A stretch of 64,000 nucleotides of DNA from assembly GCA_903825305.1 (NCBI GenBank), contig CAIKAC010000012.1, forward strand, positions 186,001-250,000. Direction: 5' to 3'. The notes under the pieces are model-generated. The model made no database searches. It saw only the letters and a program-made list of their open reading frames with translations, and was not told where the DNA came from. This document shows positions 39,143 through 49,900 of this stretch, piece by piece. Positions within the stretch are counted from its first letter, which is position 1. The number at the start of each line of letters is the position of its first letter. This DNA is from an uncultured Actinomycetes bacterium (GTDB taxonomy: Bacteria > Actinomycetota > Acidimicrobiia > Acidimicrobiales > RAAP-2). Position numbers and translations under genes: made by a program.

Positions 39143-40215
39143 ACGTTGAATCGGAATTCAACCACGTCGCCATCGGCCATGACATAGTCCTTGCCTTCGA
39201 CCCGTGCTTTGCCTGCGGCTCGAGCGTTGGCTACGGAACCGGCCTCAACGAGATCATCGAAACTAATGACCTCTGCCTTGATAAAGCCTCGTTCGAAGTC
39301 AGTGTGAATCACTCCGGCAGCTTGGGGGGCCGTATCGCCGATGTGGATGGTCCAAGCACGGGCCTCCATAGGGCCGGCGGTGAGGTATGTCTGAAGTCCC
39401 AGGGTTTCGAATCCAACGCGGATGAGTCGATCGAGACCTGGCTCTTCGAGGCCGTAGGAATTGAGCATCTCGACGGCATCGTCACGCTCGAGTGACGCGA
39501 GCTCCGCTTCGAGCTGCGCGCAGAGCACGATGGCTTTGGCGGGTGCGACGTGTTCGACCAAAGACGCGACCTTCTCGCTTGCGGCGAGGCCCGCTTCGTC
39601 AACGTTGAACACGTAGAGAAACGGCTTGGCCGTGAGGAGATGCAGGTCGCGGAGATCGTTGATGTTGACCTCTTTTGATGCGGAGAAGATGGTACGACCT
39701 TCATTCAAGATTGCTTCTGCTTTTCGCGCGGCTTCTAATGCGGGGGTTACCCCAGCCTTCTTCGCTTCACGTTCCATTTTGGGAAGACGGTTATCAATGG
39801 TCTGCAGGTCAGCGAGGATGAGCTCGGTATTGATGGTCTCAATGTCGCTCACGGGATCAACGCGCCCATCGACGTGAATGACGTCGTCATCTTCAAACAC
39901 TCGCACCACTTGGCAAATGGCATCGGATTCGCGAATAGCAGCGAGGAATTGGTTGCCGAGACCTTCGCCTTCACTCGCGCCGCGAACAATGCCGGCAATA
40001 TCGACGAAGGTCACCGACGCTGGCAAGATTCGCTCAGATCCAAAGATGTCAGAGAGCACCTGAAGGCGGGGGTCGGGAACTGCTACGACGCCAACGTTTG
40101 GCTCGATGGTGGCGAAGGGGTAATTCGCGGCGAGTACATCGTTTTGCGTGAGCGCGTTGAACAGCGTTGATTTTCCAACGTTGGGTAGTCCGACAATTCC
40201 AATTGATAGTGCCAT
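39139..40215 (-). CDS. ychF: Ribosome-associated ATPase YchF (Obg family)
   Basis: 358 residues. P-loop [15 protein letters not shown], switch [23 protein letters not shown], the NVDE segment in place of the guanine-specific NKxD, and a C-terminal TGS domain ending [16 protein letters not shown]. These are the standard YchF features that favour ATP over GTP. Conserved single-copy housekeeping gene associated with translation and stress response. Length normal. Confidence 0.95.
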   Translation of the reverse strand: MALSIGIVGLPNVGKSTLFNALTQNDVLAANYPFATIEPNVGVVAVPDPRLQVLSDIFGSERILPASVTFVDIAGIVRGASEGEGLGNQFLAAIRESDAICQVVRVFEDDDVIHVDGRVDPVSDIETINTELILADLQTIDNRLPKMEREAKKAGVTPALEAARKAEAILNEGRTIFSASKEVNINDLRDLHLLTAKPFLYVFNVDEAGLAASEKVASLVEHVAPAKAIVLCAQLEAELASLERDDAVEMLNSYGLEEPGLDRLIRVGFETLGLQTYLTAGPMEARAWTIHIGDTAPQAAGVIHTDFERGFIKAEVISFDDLVEAGSVANARAAGKARVEGKDYVMADGDVVEFRFNV

Positions 40216-40324
40216 TGGTGCGCTTTCTTAGAGACAGTACTGACGCTTCGAGGGTACCTGAGGGAACGAAGCCCCGGCTGCTATCTCGTAGACTGAGGTT
40301 CCCCAACCGAAAAAGCAGGAACTC

Positions 40325-41158
40325 ATGCGTTTGGCAAACCTTCGTGGTCGCGCTCATCTCGTTGTTGACGATGGAGCTGTTGATATCGCAGATCTGACCG
40401 ATGGGCGTATCGGCCCAGACATGACGAGCGCAATTGCCCATATTGATGCTCTGGCTGGTCTTGACCTTGGCGGCGCTGATCGTGTGGCGATCAATCAAGA
40501 CGAGTTGGGGCCGGTAAGCGACGAACCACGGCAAATCATCGCCATTGGTATTAACTACCACGACCACGCCGCTGAAATGGGACTTGATCTCGCGAAAGTC
40601 CCCGCGACCTTTGTGAAATTCCGGTCAGCGCTTACGGGTCCGCATCCCGTCGTTGTCTTACCTAATGAACATTGTGACTACGAAACTGAAATGGTGGTCG
40701 TCATTAAAGAGCACGCGCAGCATCTGACCGCTGACACTGCGTGGGACGTGGTGGCAGGTCTCACCCTTGGTCAAGATCTGTCAGATCGCTACACCCAGAT
40801 GGAAGCGGGCCGACAATTCTCCCTCGGCAAGAGTCATCGAGGCTTTGCCCCCGTGGGTCCCATCATGGTGACCCCTGATGAGTTCCGAGATCGCAACGAT
40901 ATTCGCCTTCAGTGCTCGATCAACGGTGAGCTTCGCCAAGATGCCACCACCGCTCAAATGATCTATTCGGTGGCCGATATTTTGGTCGCCCTGACCGGCA
41001 TTATTGATCTCTACCCTGGAGACTTGATTTACACGGGCTGCCCCAAAGGCGCTGGTCAGAGTTTTGATCCTCCTCGATTCTTGGCCCCTGGAGACGAACT
41101 CGAGTGCTCAATGGAATCGGTGGGCGACATCACCATTCGCTTTGTGGGCGCAAACTAG
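40325..41158 (+). CDS. Fumarylacetoacetate-hydrolase family enzyme
   Basis: 277 residues. The FAH fold is shown by GINYHDHAAEMG, the metal ligands in DYETEMVVVI and the conserved LGQDLSDR/FSLGKSHRGFAPVGP segments, with VALTGIIDLYPGDLIYTGCPKGAG near the end. Family members hydrolyse or decarboxylate 2-oxo acids such as acylpyruvates and oxaloacetate. The substrate is not evident from the neighbours. Ribosome-binding site GCAGGA precedes the ATG. Its stop is about 30 bases before the cobalamin riboswitch. Confidence 0.87.
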   Translation: MRLANLRGRAHLVVDDGAVDIADLTDGRIGPDMTSAIAHIDALAGLDLGGADRVAINQDELGPVSDEPRQIIAIGINYHDHAAEMGLDLAKVPATFVKFRSALTGPHPVVVLPNEHCDYETEMVVVIKEHAQHLTADTAWDVVAGLTLGQDLSDRYTQMEAGRQFSLGKSHRGFAPVGPIMVTPDEFRDRNDIRLQCSINGELRQDATTAQMIYSVADILVALTGIIDLYPGDLIYTGCPKGAGQSFDPPRFLAPGDELECSMESVGDITIRFVGAN

Positions 41159-41179
41159 CAAACCCGGGCGTCGCCGTTC

Positions 41180-41391
41180 GCGCTGGTGGGCGTGATACGG
41201 TCAATATTGAACACAGCTCACAGGGGAAGCCGGTCAAAACCCGGCACTGGTCCGCAACCGTGGGTGGCGAATAATCGCCACGAGTCGGGATACCTGAGAG
41301 GTGGCAGAAATCCTGCAACGTCGAGACACGTGGGCGGGCCTGGCTTGGCCTTGCATGGCTATTCCTGGTCCATTCACACCAGGAGTAATTC
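41180..41391 (+). promoter_or_regulatory. Cobalamin riboswitch with a translational expression platform
   Basis: The B12 aptamer core is plain: CACAGGGGAAGCCGGTC, CCGGCACTGGTCCGCAACCG, then GAGTCGGGATACCTGA at 41282-41297. Downstream, TCCTGGT (41363-41369) pairs with ACCAGGA (41378-41384), burying the ribosome-binding site AGGAG (41381-41385) that lies six bases before the ATG at 41392. So the switch most likely acts on translation: B12 bound, hairpin formed, uptake operon off. The aptamer's exact ends are approximate. Confidence 0.93.
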
Positions 41392-42387
41392 ATGAACAAG
41401 ATCATCCGCAGCCTCAGCGTCGCGGTGGCAGCAACGCTGGCCATTGGCGCAAGTGCAGCAAGCGCCTCAATCAAAACCAAACAATCGGTGCCGGTAAGCA
41501 AAGGCACTGCATGGCTCAGCGCCAATGTTCAACCCAATGGTTCGGTGCTGGGCACTGCTGGCGTGAACTTTGACAACACCGCGCAGACTGCGCTCGCTTT
41601 GTCGGGCACTACTGATGCCAAGGTGGCCCATGAGATTGCTCTCTACCTGTCGCGTCACGTGTCCCAATACGTGAATCCGACCAATGGTGCTGCATCAAGT
41701 GGGGATGACCCGGCCGCACTCGCCATGTTGGTCAAGATCGCTGAAGCCACGAAGACCACATCGCAAATGCATGTGTCAACGTTGATCTTCAAGATTCTGC
41801 AGACTCAGCAGAGTACGGGCCTCTTTGGTGTGCAAGACCCGACCTATAACGGTGCCTATCGACAAGGACTCATTATCTCGGCACTGCGCGGAGCTGGCGT
41901 GAAATCCAATACCGCTGCCATGACCAAGGCGACCAACTGGCTCTTGGCTCAACAGTGCCCGAGCGGTGGCTTCTCTGAAGATGCAGCCTTAGACCCATGC
42001 AACGGCCTTGCCAGTAATTACCAAGGGCCAGATTCGAACGCCACGGCCCTCGCCCTCGATGGGTTGGCCTCAGTGGGACTGTTGAATTCTTCCGCCGGCA
42101 AGCATGCGATCACCTGGCTGAAGAACACCGAAACTGCTCAAGCTGGGTGGGGTTTCTACGTGGGCAACAACACCGACTCCAACTCGACAGCCATCGTGGC
42201 CGGAGCACTGCACGCCATGGGGGTATCGCCATCGTCGAGTGCCTTCGCCAAAGGCAAGGCGACCCCAGTGACCTGTCTGGAGCGCTACCAAGCTGCCAAC
42301 GGCGGCTTTGTCTATCAAGCAGGTCTCAGCCCTGATCAGATCTCCACCCAAGAAGCGGTGCGAACCCTCTCCATGCTCACCAAGTAA
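41392..42387 (+). CDS. Secreted alpha/alpha-toroid protein, transcobalamin-like
   Basis: 331 residues with a signal peptide (basic MNKIIRS, hydrophobic core, cleavage near ASA-S at 25). The mature part carries repeated alpha-helical hairpins of the terpenoid-cyclase/prenyltransferase toroid type: NWLLAQQCPSGGF, ITWLKN...GWGFYVGN, RYQAANGGFVYQ, each followed by an ATALALDGLASVG-like helix. This is the fold of the alpha domain of intrinsic factor and transcobalamin. Directly under a cobalamin riboswitch and first of an ECF operon, it is probably an extracellular B12 capture protein. Stop and next start overlap (TAATG). Confidence 0.82.
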   Translation: MNKIIRSLSVAVAATLAIGASAASASIKTKQSVPVSKGTAWLSANVQPNGSVLGTAGVNFDNTAQTALALSGTTDAKVAHEIALYLSRHVSQYVNPTNGAASSGDDPAALAMLVKIAEATKTTSQMHVSTLIFKILQTQQSTGLFGVQDPTYNGAYRQGLIISALRGAGVKSNTAAMTKATNWLLAQQCPSGGFSEDAALDPCNGLASNYQGPDSNATALALDGLASVGLLNSSAGKHAITWLKNTETAQAGWGFYVGNNTDSNSTAIVAGALHAMGVSPSSSAFAKGKATPVTCLERYQAANGGFVYQAGLSPDQISTQEAVRTLSMLTK

Positions 42388-43028
42388 TGCTGCGCAGAAT
42401 CTTCAGCCTGATCGTGGCGACCATGGGCGTGAGCGCGATCCTTGCGCTGAGTCCTGGGGTGCCGCAAGCATTCGCGGCGAGCACCAAGGTCATCGCTGTC
42501 GTCATTGACTATGGCACTGGCGCACACCGTGCAACCTTGAGCCACTGCGTGAGAGTTCCCATGACAGCGACCGACGCTGATGCGGTGGCTGATCTCATTG
42601 CTGTCGATGGCGGCGGCTCACTTCGTTGGGCATCAAGTGGCCTGCTTTGTGGTGTTGCAGGCGTGCCGGCCACAGGTTGTGGAACTACCAAAGCAAATGG
42701 TCAGTACCAATACTGGGCCTACTTCCACGGCAGTGAAAAGGGATGGGTCTACGCCAATAATGGGCCCGCCGAAGTGGTGGCAGCAAAAGGGCAAGCGGTA
42801 GGACTTCGCTTTGAGACCAATGGCAAAGGGGCAGCGAGCGACTTAGCTCCGTCGGTGCTTGCTGGTGAAGCGTTGCAATGCTCAACAGGGATACTCGACG
42901 CGAAAAATCTTCCCGAGGCGCCTCAATCAAAGTCGGCATGGATGGCTGCGGTACTCGCAGGTGGGCTCTTGGTGATTTTGATCCCCGCGGCAATTGTTGT
43001 GCTGCGGATCAGGAGCCGTGAAGACTGA
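42387..43028 (+). CDS. Membrane-anchored DUF4430-like protein, transcobalamin beta-domain-like
   Basis: 213 residues: signal peptide to about residue 31 (AFAA-S), a small beta domain with the aromatic pattern QYQYWAYFHGSEKGWVYANNGPAE, then a C-terminal membrane helix (about 188-208) with a short basic tail. The YWxYF...GWxY...G pattern recalls DUF4430 and the beta domain that closes over cobalamin in transcobalamin. Together with the preceding toroid protein it would rebuild the two halves of transcobalamin from separate chains, one fixed to the membrane. Four Cys in the exported part could form disulfides. Function inferred from fold and operon. Confidence 0.75.
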   Translation: MLRRIFSLIVATMGVSAILALSPGVPQAFAASTKVIAVVIDYGTGAHRATLSHCVRVPMTATDADAVADLIAVDGGGSLRWASSGLLCGVAGVPATGCGTTKANGQYQYWAYFHGSEKGWVYANNGPAEVVAAKGQAVGLRFETNGKGAASDLAPSVLAGEALQCSTGILDAKNLPEAPQSKSAWMAAVLAGGLLVILIPAAIVVLRIRSRED

Positions 43029-44130
43029 CCGCCCCATCCACGCGGGGGCATGGTGGCTCTGGGCGGCCGGCGTAGCAGTTGCGGGAGTGGCGACGTCTAA
43101 CCCGCTGTTGCTTCTTGCACTGTGCACGCTCTCGATCATGGTGGCAACCTTGCGAGGACGCATCGCAACGGCCGCGACTTCGATCAGAGCGTTCATCAAG
43201 ATCGCTGTGTTTGTGGTGGTGGCACGCATCGTGCTGCAGATCCTCTTTGGCCAACGAAGCCCTGGCCATGTCTTGTTCACGATTCCGTCACTCCAATTAC
43301 CAAATTGGCTTGCCGGTGTATCGCTCGGTGGACCCGTAACTGCCGAAGCATTACTTACCGCACTGCAAGGCGGTCTTCGTCTGAGCGTCATCTTGCTGGC
43401 TTTTGGTGCAGCGAATTGCTTGGCGAGTCCCCGTGATCTTCTTCGGTCACTGCCCGGCGTGTTTCACGAAGTGGCTGTTGCGGTAACGGTGGCGTTGTGT
43501 TTCACGCCGGCATTGATGGCTTCAGTGAAGCGTCTCCATGAGGCTCGCACCCTTCGAGGACGACCCACGCGGGGGATAGCTGGCATGAGAGGCATTTTGG
43601 TCCCAGCGCTCGAGGATGCGCTTGAATCTGCGACCACCTTGGCAGCCTCGATGGGCTCGCGCGGTTTCGGTCGATCGGTGGGACAAGCCACGACACCTCG
43701 GTTGAATCGCGCATTGGTGGTACTTGGAGTACTCGTGCTGCTTGTTGGCGGCTATGGTCTTTTGGCCACCAGCGCGAGCGTTCCTCTGCCAATTCCCCTT
43801 GCTGGCCTTGGGGTGATTCTTGTTGGCACGGGCGTTGTGCGCAGTCACCGACGTGCGCAAAGAACTCGCTATCGCCGAGCAGCATTCACGCTGGCTGCTG
43901 GAGCGATTGCCTGCTTGGGTTGGGTGCCCGCCGCATCGTTTGCGCTGCTCGGCCACCTTGCCTGGTCGGGGATTTCGTGGTCGCCGAGTCCACTGAGTGC
44001 TCCGCCGGTGAGCGCCTTGGGAATGCTTTCCATCGCCGTGAGTGCCGCGGTGCTCCTCATTGCCCCTGTGCCAACGGGTAGTAGTCGGTCACGAACGTCC
44101 ACACGCACAAGAACAGCGGTCAGCGCATGA
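43018..44130 (+). CDS. ECF transporter T component
   Basis: 370 residues. Membrane helices flank the two coupling segments of EcfT proteins that contact the ATPases: ARTLRGRPTRG and ASMGSRGFGRSV (the Ala-Arg-Gly-type motifs). I start at GTG 43018, which overlaps the preceding stop by 11 bases; the frame opens at 42994. A C-terminal pair of extra helices and a Ser/Thr/Arg tail make it longer than the ~260-residue norm. It is the scaffold that passes ATPase motion to the substrate-binding S component. Confidence 0.85.
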   Translation: MKTDRPIHAGAWWLWAAGVAVAGVATSNPLLLLALCTLSIMVATLRGRIATAATSIRAFIKIAVFVVVARIVLQILFGQRSPGHVLFTIPSLQLPNWLAGVSLGGPVTAEALLTALQGGLRLSVILLAFGAANCLASPRDLLRSLPGVFHEVAVAVTVALCFTPALMASVKRLHEARTLRGRPTRGIAGMRGILVPALEDALESATTLAASMGSRGFGRSVGQATTPRLNRALVVLGVLVLLVGGYGLLATSASVPLPIPLAGLGVILVGTGVVRSHRRAQRTRYRRAAFTLAAGAIACLGWVPAASFALLGHLAWSGISWSPSPLSAPPVSALGMLSIAVSAAVLLIAPVPTGSSRSRTSTRTRTAVSA

Positions 44131-45731
44131 TCCGCTTTACTTCTTTTGGATTCCGCTACGACCAAGAAAGTCGTTGGATCGTTCGCGACTTAAACGTCGA
44201 GATCCTCGATGGAGAATTCCTGGTCGTGATTGGGCCTACTGGTTCGGGTAAATCGACCTTGCTGCGTGCCATCGATGGGCTCATTCCCCACTTCAGCGGG
44301 GGAGAGATGCACGGCGATGTGACCATCGCTGGCCACTCGGTGAGGAACACCACACCCACAGAGCTAGCGGGGCTCGTTGGATACGTGGGACAAAACCCAG
44401 CGCAGTCATTTGTCACGGATCGCGTCGAAGACGAAATTGCCTACGCGATGGAGAATCTCGGTATCGATGCGGTCACCATGCGCCGACGCGTGGAAGACGT
44501 CCTCGATCTGCTCAATCTTCATGAGGTGCGCGACGAACAACTTCGGGCCTTGTCCGGTGGTCAACAGCAGCGAGTTGCCATTGCCGCAGTGTTGGCCGCA
44601 TCCCCTCGGGTCTTAGTCCTTGATGAACCAACCTCAGCCCTCGATCCCGGCTCGGCCGAAGAAGTACTGAGCTCGCTTACACGTCTCGTTCATGACGTAG
44701 GACTTAGCGTCGTCATCGCAGAGCATCGGCTCGAGCGCGTACTGCCTTTTGCGGATCGTGTTTTATCCCTGGGCAATGACGGCGTCGAGCTTGGTACTCC
44801 TTCAGAGGTAATGGAGCGAGCCCGTATCGCCCCACCCATCGTTGAACTTGGTCGAATCGCGAAGTGGTCTCCGCTCCCCGTTACGGTGCGAGCAGCTAGG
44901 CGAATGGCGGGACCACTCTTTGATGAGTTATCTGGATTGGAGCCACCTGAAGGCCAGCCAGTGGCGGGACCACTCGTAGCATCCATTGACAAGGTCCATC
45001 TCAAATACGGATCCTTTGGCGCGCTCAACGGCGTGTCGTGGGATCTCTTGGCAGGAACGATCACGGCCTTGATGGGTCGAAATGGATCGGGGAAGACCTC
45101 CCTGTTGAGTTTGCTGAGTGGTATGCGCGAAACCAATAAGGGAACGATTCTTCTTGAGGGTACGAACCCTGCCACCATGAAACCCGCTCAACGCATCCAT
45201 CGAGTTGGCCTCGTGCCACAAGATCCTGGCTTGTTGTTGTATTGCCAAAGTGTGGCAGACGAATGCGAAACTGCTGATCGCGAACACGGCCTTGAGGCTG
45301 GAACGACGTGGGCGGAACTTGAAAAGCTCGATGCGGTGTTGGATGCAGATCGCCACCCTCGTGACCTTTCTGAAGGACAGCGACTCCAACTGGCTCTCGC
45401 GGTCGTGCTGGCAGCTCGCCCGACATTGCTCTTGCTTGATGAGCCGACACGAGGACTCGATTACGAAGCGAAGTGGTCCCTGTGCTGCCAACTCACCGGA
45501 CTTCGTAACCAGGGAGTGGCGATTTTGCTGAGCACTCATGACGTAGAGCTCGCCGCTTCCATCGCCGACCACACGGTGGTGTTAGCGGGTGGAGAAATCA
45601 TTGCGGGCGGCGAGACGCGAAGTGTGGTCCGTCAAACCCCAGCTTTTGCGCCGCAGGTATCGAAAATTTTGAGTCCTGAGCCGTGGTTGACCGTTCACGA
45701 GATCAAGGCCGCGTTGGCGGGGCGAAACTAA
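44127..45731 (+). CDS. ECF transporter tandem ATPase (EcfA-EcfA' fusion)
   Basis: 534 residues with two complete ABC ATPase domains. Domain 1: Walker A GPTGSGKST, VGQNPAQSFVTDRVEDEIAYA (the ECF-type Q-loop), LSGGQQQRVAI, LVLDEPTSALD. Domain 2 from about 280: GRNGSGKTS, LSEGQRLQLAL, LLLLDEPTRGLD. Fusion of both ECF ATPases in one chain is common in actinobacteria. ATGA overlap with the T component and TAATG overlap with the S component show a single coupled operon. Confidence 0.93.
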   Translation: MIRFTSFGFRYDQESRWIVRDLNVEILDGEFLVVIGPTGSGKSTLLRAIDGLIPHFSGGEMHGDVTIAGHSVRNTTPTELAGLVGYVGQNPAQSFVTDRVEDEIAYAMENLGIDAVTMRRRVEDVLDLLNLHEVRDEQLRALSGGQQQRVAIAAVLAASPRVLVLDEPTSALDPGSAEEVLSSLTRLVHDVGLSVVIAEHRLERVLPFADRVLSLGNDGVELGTPSEVMERARIAPPIVELGRIAKWSPLPVTVRAARRMAGPLFDELSGLEPPEGQPVAGPLVASIDKVHLKYGSFGALNGVSWDLLAGTITALMGRNGSGKTSLLSLLSGMRETNKGTILLEGTNPATMKPAQRIHRVGLVPQDPGLLLYCQSVADECETADREHGLEAGTTWAELEKLDAVLDADRHPRDLSEGQRLQLALAVVLAARPTLLLLDEPTRGLDYEAKWSLCCQLTGLRNQGVAILLSTHDVELAASIADHTVVLAGGEIIAGGETRSVVRQTPAFAPQVSKILSPEPWLTVHEIKAALAGRN

Positions 45732-46561
45732 TGCGCAGCCATCGCTTTGGATTCACTGGCTCACTCTTGGTGGGCGTAGTCAGCGTGATAGGGCTGGCGA
45801 GCTTGCTGTGGCCGTTTTTCATCAGCACCCACGCCAACGCCAATCAGGCCCATGCGCACGATGCACCGTTCGTTCTCTTGCTTTTGGTGCCAATTTTGCT
45901 CGGGCTCAGCGCTATCGAAATGTCCAAGGGTGGCATTGACGCGCGGGGCATTGCAGTGCTGGGGATCTTGGCGGCATGTGGGACTGCGCTGCGGATCCCT
46001 AGCCCTGGCGTGGCGGGTCTGGAGCCCGTGTTCTTTCTGCTCGTCCTTGCGGGCTACGTGTACGGCGCGCCCTTTGGCTTTGCCTTGGGTGGGCTCACCA
46101 TGTTTGTCTCGGCTGTTGCCACCGGGGGAGTGGGGCCGTGGCTCCCGTTTCAAATGCTCTGTGCGGGCTGGGTTGGTAGTGGTGCAGGATTCCTGCCGCA
46201 TCCGCGACGCCATGAGCGCTGGGTGCTCGCTAGCTACACCGCGGTGGCGTGTTTGCTCTACGGAGCGGCCATGAATCTTTGGTTCTGGCCATTCGTCGCT
46301 GGCTCCTCTACCTCGGTCTCCTATGTTGCTGGAGGTGGCTGGCTGGTGAATGTCAAACACTTTCTGGTGTTCGATATCACCACCTCGCTTGGTTTCGATC
46401 TACCTCGGGCAGTGATCAACGTTGTATTGATTGTGCTGCTCTCAACACCGGTGCTCGTGGCCCTTCGACGCTCTCATCGTCGGACTGTCATCCAACCTCT
46501 CTCGGCGTCTGGAACGATGGAGGCATGCGATATCTCAAGACCCCCTCTGGTCGAGCGATAG
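45731..46561 (+). CDS. ECF transporter S component, predicted cobalamin-specific
   Basis: 276 residues from the ATG at 45731 (the frame opens at 45683 inside the ATPase gene). About seven hydrophobic stretches; helix containing AACGTALRIPSPGVAG carries the Ala/Gly small-residue character that docks on the T component. A long extracellular loop HANANQAHAHDAP near residue 40 may contact the capture proteins. S components bind the vitamin in the membrane; B12 specificity is inferred from the riboswitch, not from residues. It overlaps arfB by 37 bases. Confidence 0.8.
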   Translation: MRSHRFGFTGSLLVGVVSVIGLASLLWPFFISTHANANQAHAHDAPFVLLLLVPILLGLSAIEMSKGGIDARGIAVLGILAACGTALRIPSPGVAGLEPVFFLLVLAGYVYGAPFGFALGGLTMFVSAVATGGVGPWLPFQMLCAGWVGSGAGFLPHPRRHERWVLASYTAVACLLYGAAMNLWFWPFVAGSSTSVSYVAGGGWLVNVKHFLVFDITTSLGFDLPRAVINVVLIVLLSTPVLVALRRSHRRTVIQPLSASGTMEACDISRPPLVER

Positions 46562-46929
46562 AAGCGTCATCGTTTCGCTACAGCTTTGCTCGCTCCGGCG
46601 GCCCTGGCGGACAGCACGTAAATACGGCATCAACCAAGGTGTCGTTACGCATCGAATTGCGCGACACGGGGCTGAGTGAACAGGATCAGGCTCGATTGGG
46701 GGCCAAGTTTGGTCCGGTGATGCAATTCACCGAGAGTCAAAGCCGCTCACAACTTCGCAACCGAAATGTGGTTACCGAGCGAGCTCTCGCAGCCATAGAT
46801 GATGGTTTAGTGCGCAGCAAAGTTCGTCGCGCCACTCGGGCTACGCGGGGATCGGTCGAGCGACGCCTCAATGACAAGGCACAAAATGCCAAACGCAAGG
46901 CGCAGCGACGATTTCGTGGAGACGATTAG
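46525..46929 (+). CDS. arfB: Peptidyl-tRNA hydrolase ArfB (YaeJ), stalled-ribosome rescue
   Basis: 134 residues. It holds the release-factor GGQ motif (28-30) within SGGPGGQHVNTASTKVSLR, a domain-3-like body and a basic C-terminal tail (SVERRLNDKAQNAKRKAQRRF) that in ArfB enters the empty mRNA channel. Lacking a codon-recognition domain, it frees stalled ribosomes without a stop codon. The ATG lies within the end of the S-component gene; upstream frame to 46249 is antisense-free shadow of that gene. Confidence 0.88.
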   Translation: MRYLKTPSGRAIEASSFRYSFARSGGPGGQHVNTASTKVSLRIELRDTGLSEQDQARLGAKFGPVMQFTESQSRSQLRNRNVVTERALAAIDDGLVRSKVRRATRATRGSVERRLNDKAQNAKRKAQRRFRGDD

Positions 46930-46932
46930 GTC

Positions 46933-47376
46933 TTAGCGAGGGCGGGCAACCAGCACCGGAATGATGCGATCGGTGTTTGCTTGGTACTCCTCATAAGGGG
47001 GATATGCCGCCACGCCGCGATGCCACCATTCGTCGCGCTCTGAGCCAAAGACTTCTTCCACCACGTAGGCCTTCTTGACGGCTCCATCTTGAATCAGCAC
47101 TTCGTCAGGATGGGCGAGCAGGTTGAAATACCACGAGGGATGCTCCGGTGCACCACCTTTGGAAGCGATCAGGCCGTAGTCTCCATCATGCTCAACTCTC
47201 ATGAGGCCGATTTTGCGCACCGCACCACTAGATGTGCCTCGCATGGTGACGACGACGACCGTCCATTCAGTCCCAGGAAGCACATTGGCCTCTTGGCCGT
47301 TACTGGCCTCATAGGCCGCAACTTGGTCACGGACCCACTCGTTCGAACTCGGGATGTATTCGCCAGAAAGCTCCAT
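46933..47376 (-). CDS. Ddn-family F420-dependent nitroreductase/quinone reductase
   Basis: 147 residues of the deazaflavin-dependent nitroreductase family: VTMRGTSSGAVRKIGLMRVEHDG, ASKGGAPEHPSWYFNLLAHP and the ending DRIIPVLVARP. Members use reduced F420 to reduce quinones or nitro compounds. The split beta-barrel motif K-GG-P-HP-WY-NL is very well preserved. Its presence indicates an F420-producing organism. Monocistronic, convergent with arfB. Confidence 0.9.
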   Translation of the reverse strand: MELSGEYIPSSNEWVRDQVAAYEASNGQEANVLPGTEWTVVVVTMRGTSSGAVRKIGLMRVEHDGDYGLIASKGGAPEHPSWYFNLLAHPDEVLIQDGAVKKAYVVEEVFGSERDEWWHRGVAAYPPYEEYQANTDRIIPVLVARPR

Positions 47377-47628
47377 GTGATGAATTTAACCGCGAGAATC
47401 GATACCTCCCACTGTTGATTAAAGGACCTCGTGCAGAATCGCGATGATTCGCCGATGGAGCCTTGGTGAATGAAGCAACGGCCTGGGTGTGGATACCATG
47501 GGCAGCATTGGGATTATCGAGCCTCGGGTTCAGGCTGCTCCTGGCACTAAAGGGAGATCGCAGTAGGCCTTTCTCGACTGGAATTTCATCTTGGTAATCT
47601 TCAAAAACCATAAAGTGAGGAAGATTTC

Positions 47629-49617
<1,989 letters not shown>

Positions 49618-49900
49618 GAATCCTAAGATTCGCGAGGGCGTTTTCGTGGTGGAATTCTTTTCTCAATAACGAATTGCTTCTCATTGAGATGGAAGACGAT
49701 GGGGCGAGTCCCGCGCGTCAACATCGTCGCTGACCTCAGCGCTTCTCAACTCGGTTCCTGTTGGTCCGTTCGCTTGTGTGACCAAATAGGGAGGAAACCC
49801 GATACCGCAAGGGTCGGGTCGCTCCGATAGGGTTGCTCAGGAGTTTCATTCATCCTTTGCTCGTAACCTGAGCATCACGTCCAACCATCGGGGGAGGGTT

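Noticed and set aside
46249-46524. Upstream extension of the arfB frame
   Set aside because: It lies within the ECF S-component gene in another frame and has no resemblance to release factors.
49618-49900. Structured RNA suggested by the hairpin ACCCGA-TA-CC-GCAA-GG-G-TCGGGT near 49798-49820
   Set aside because: A single small GNRA hairpin without repeats or covariation; probably chance or a local mRNA structure. No gene is visible in these 283 bases.
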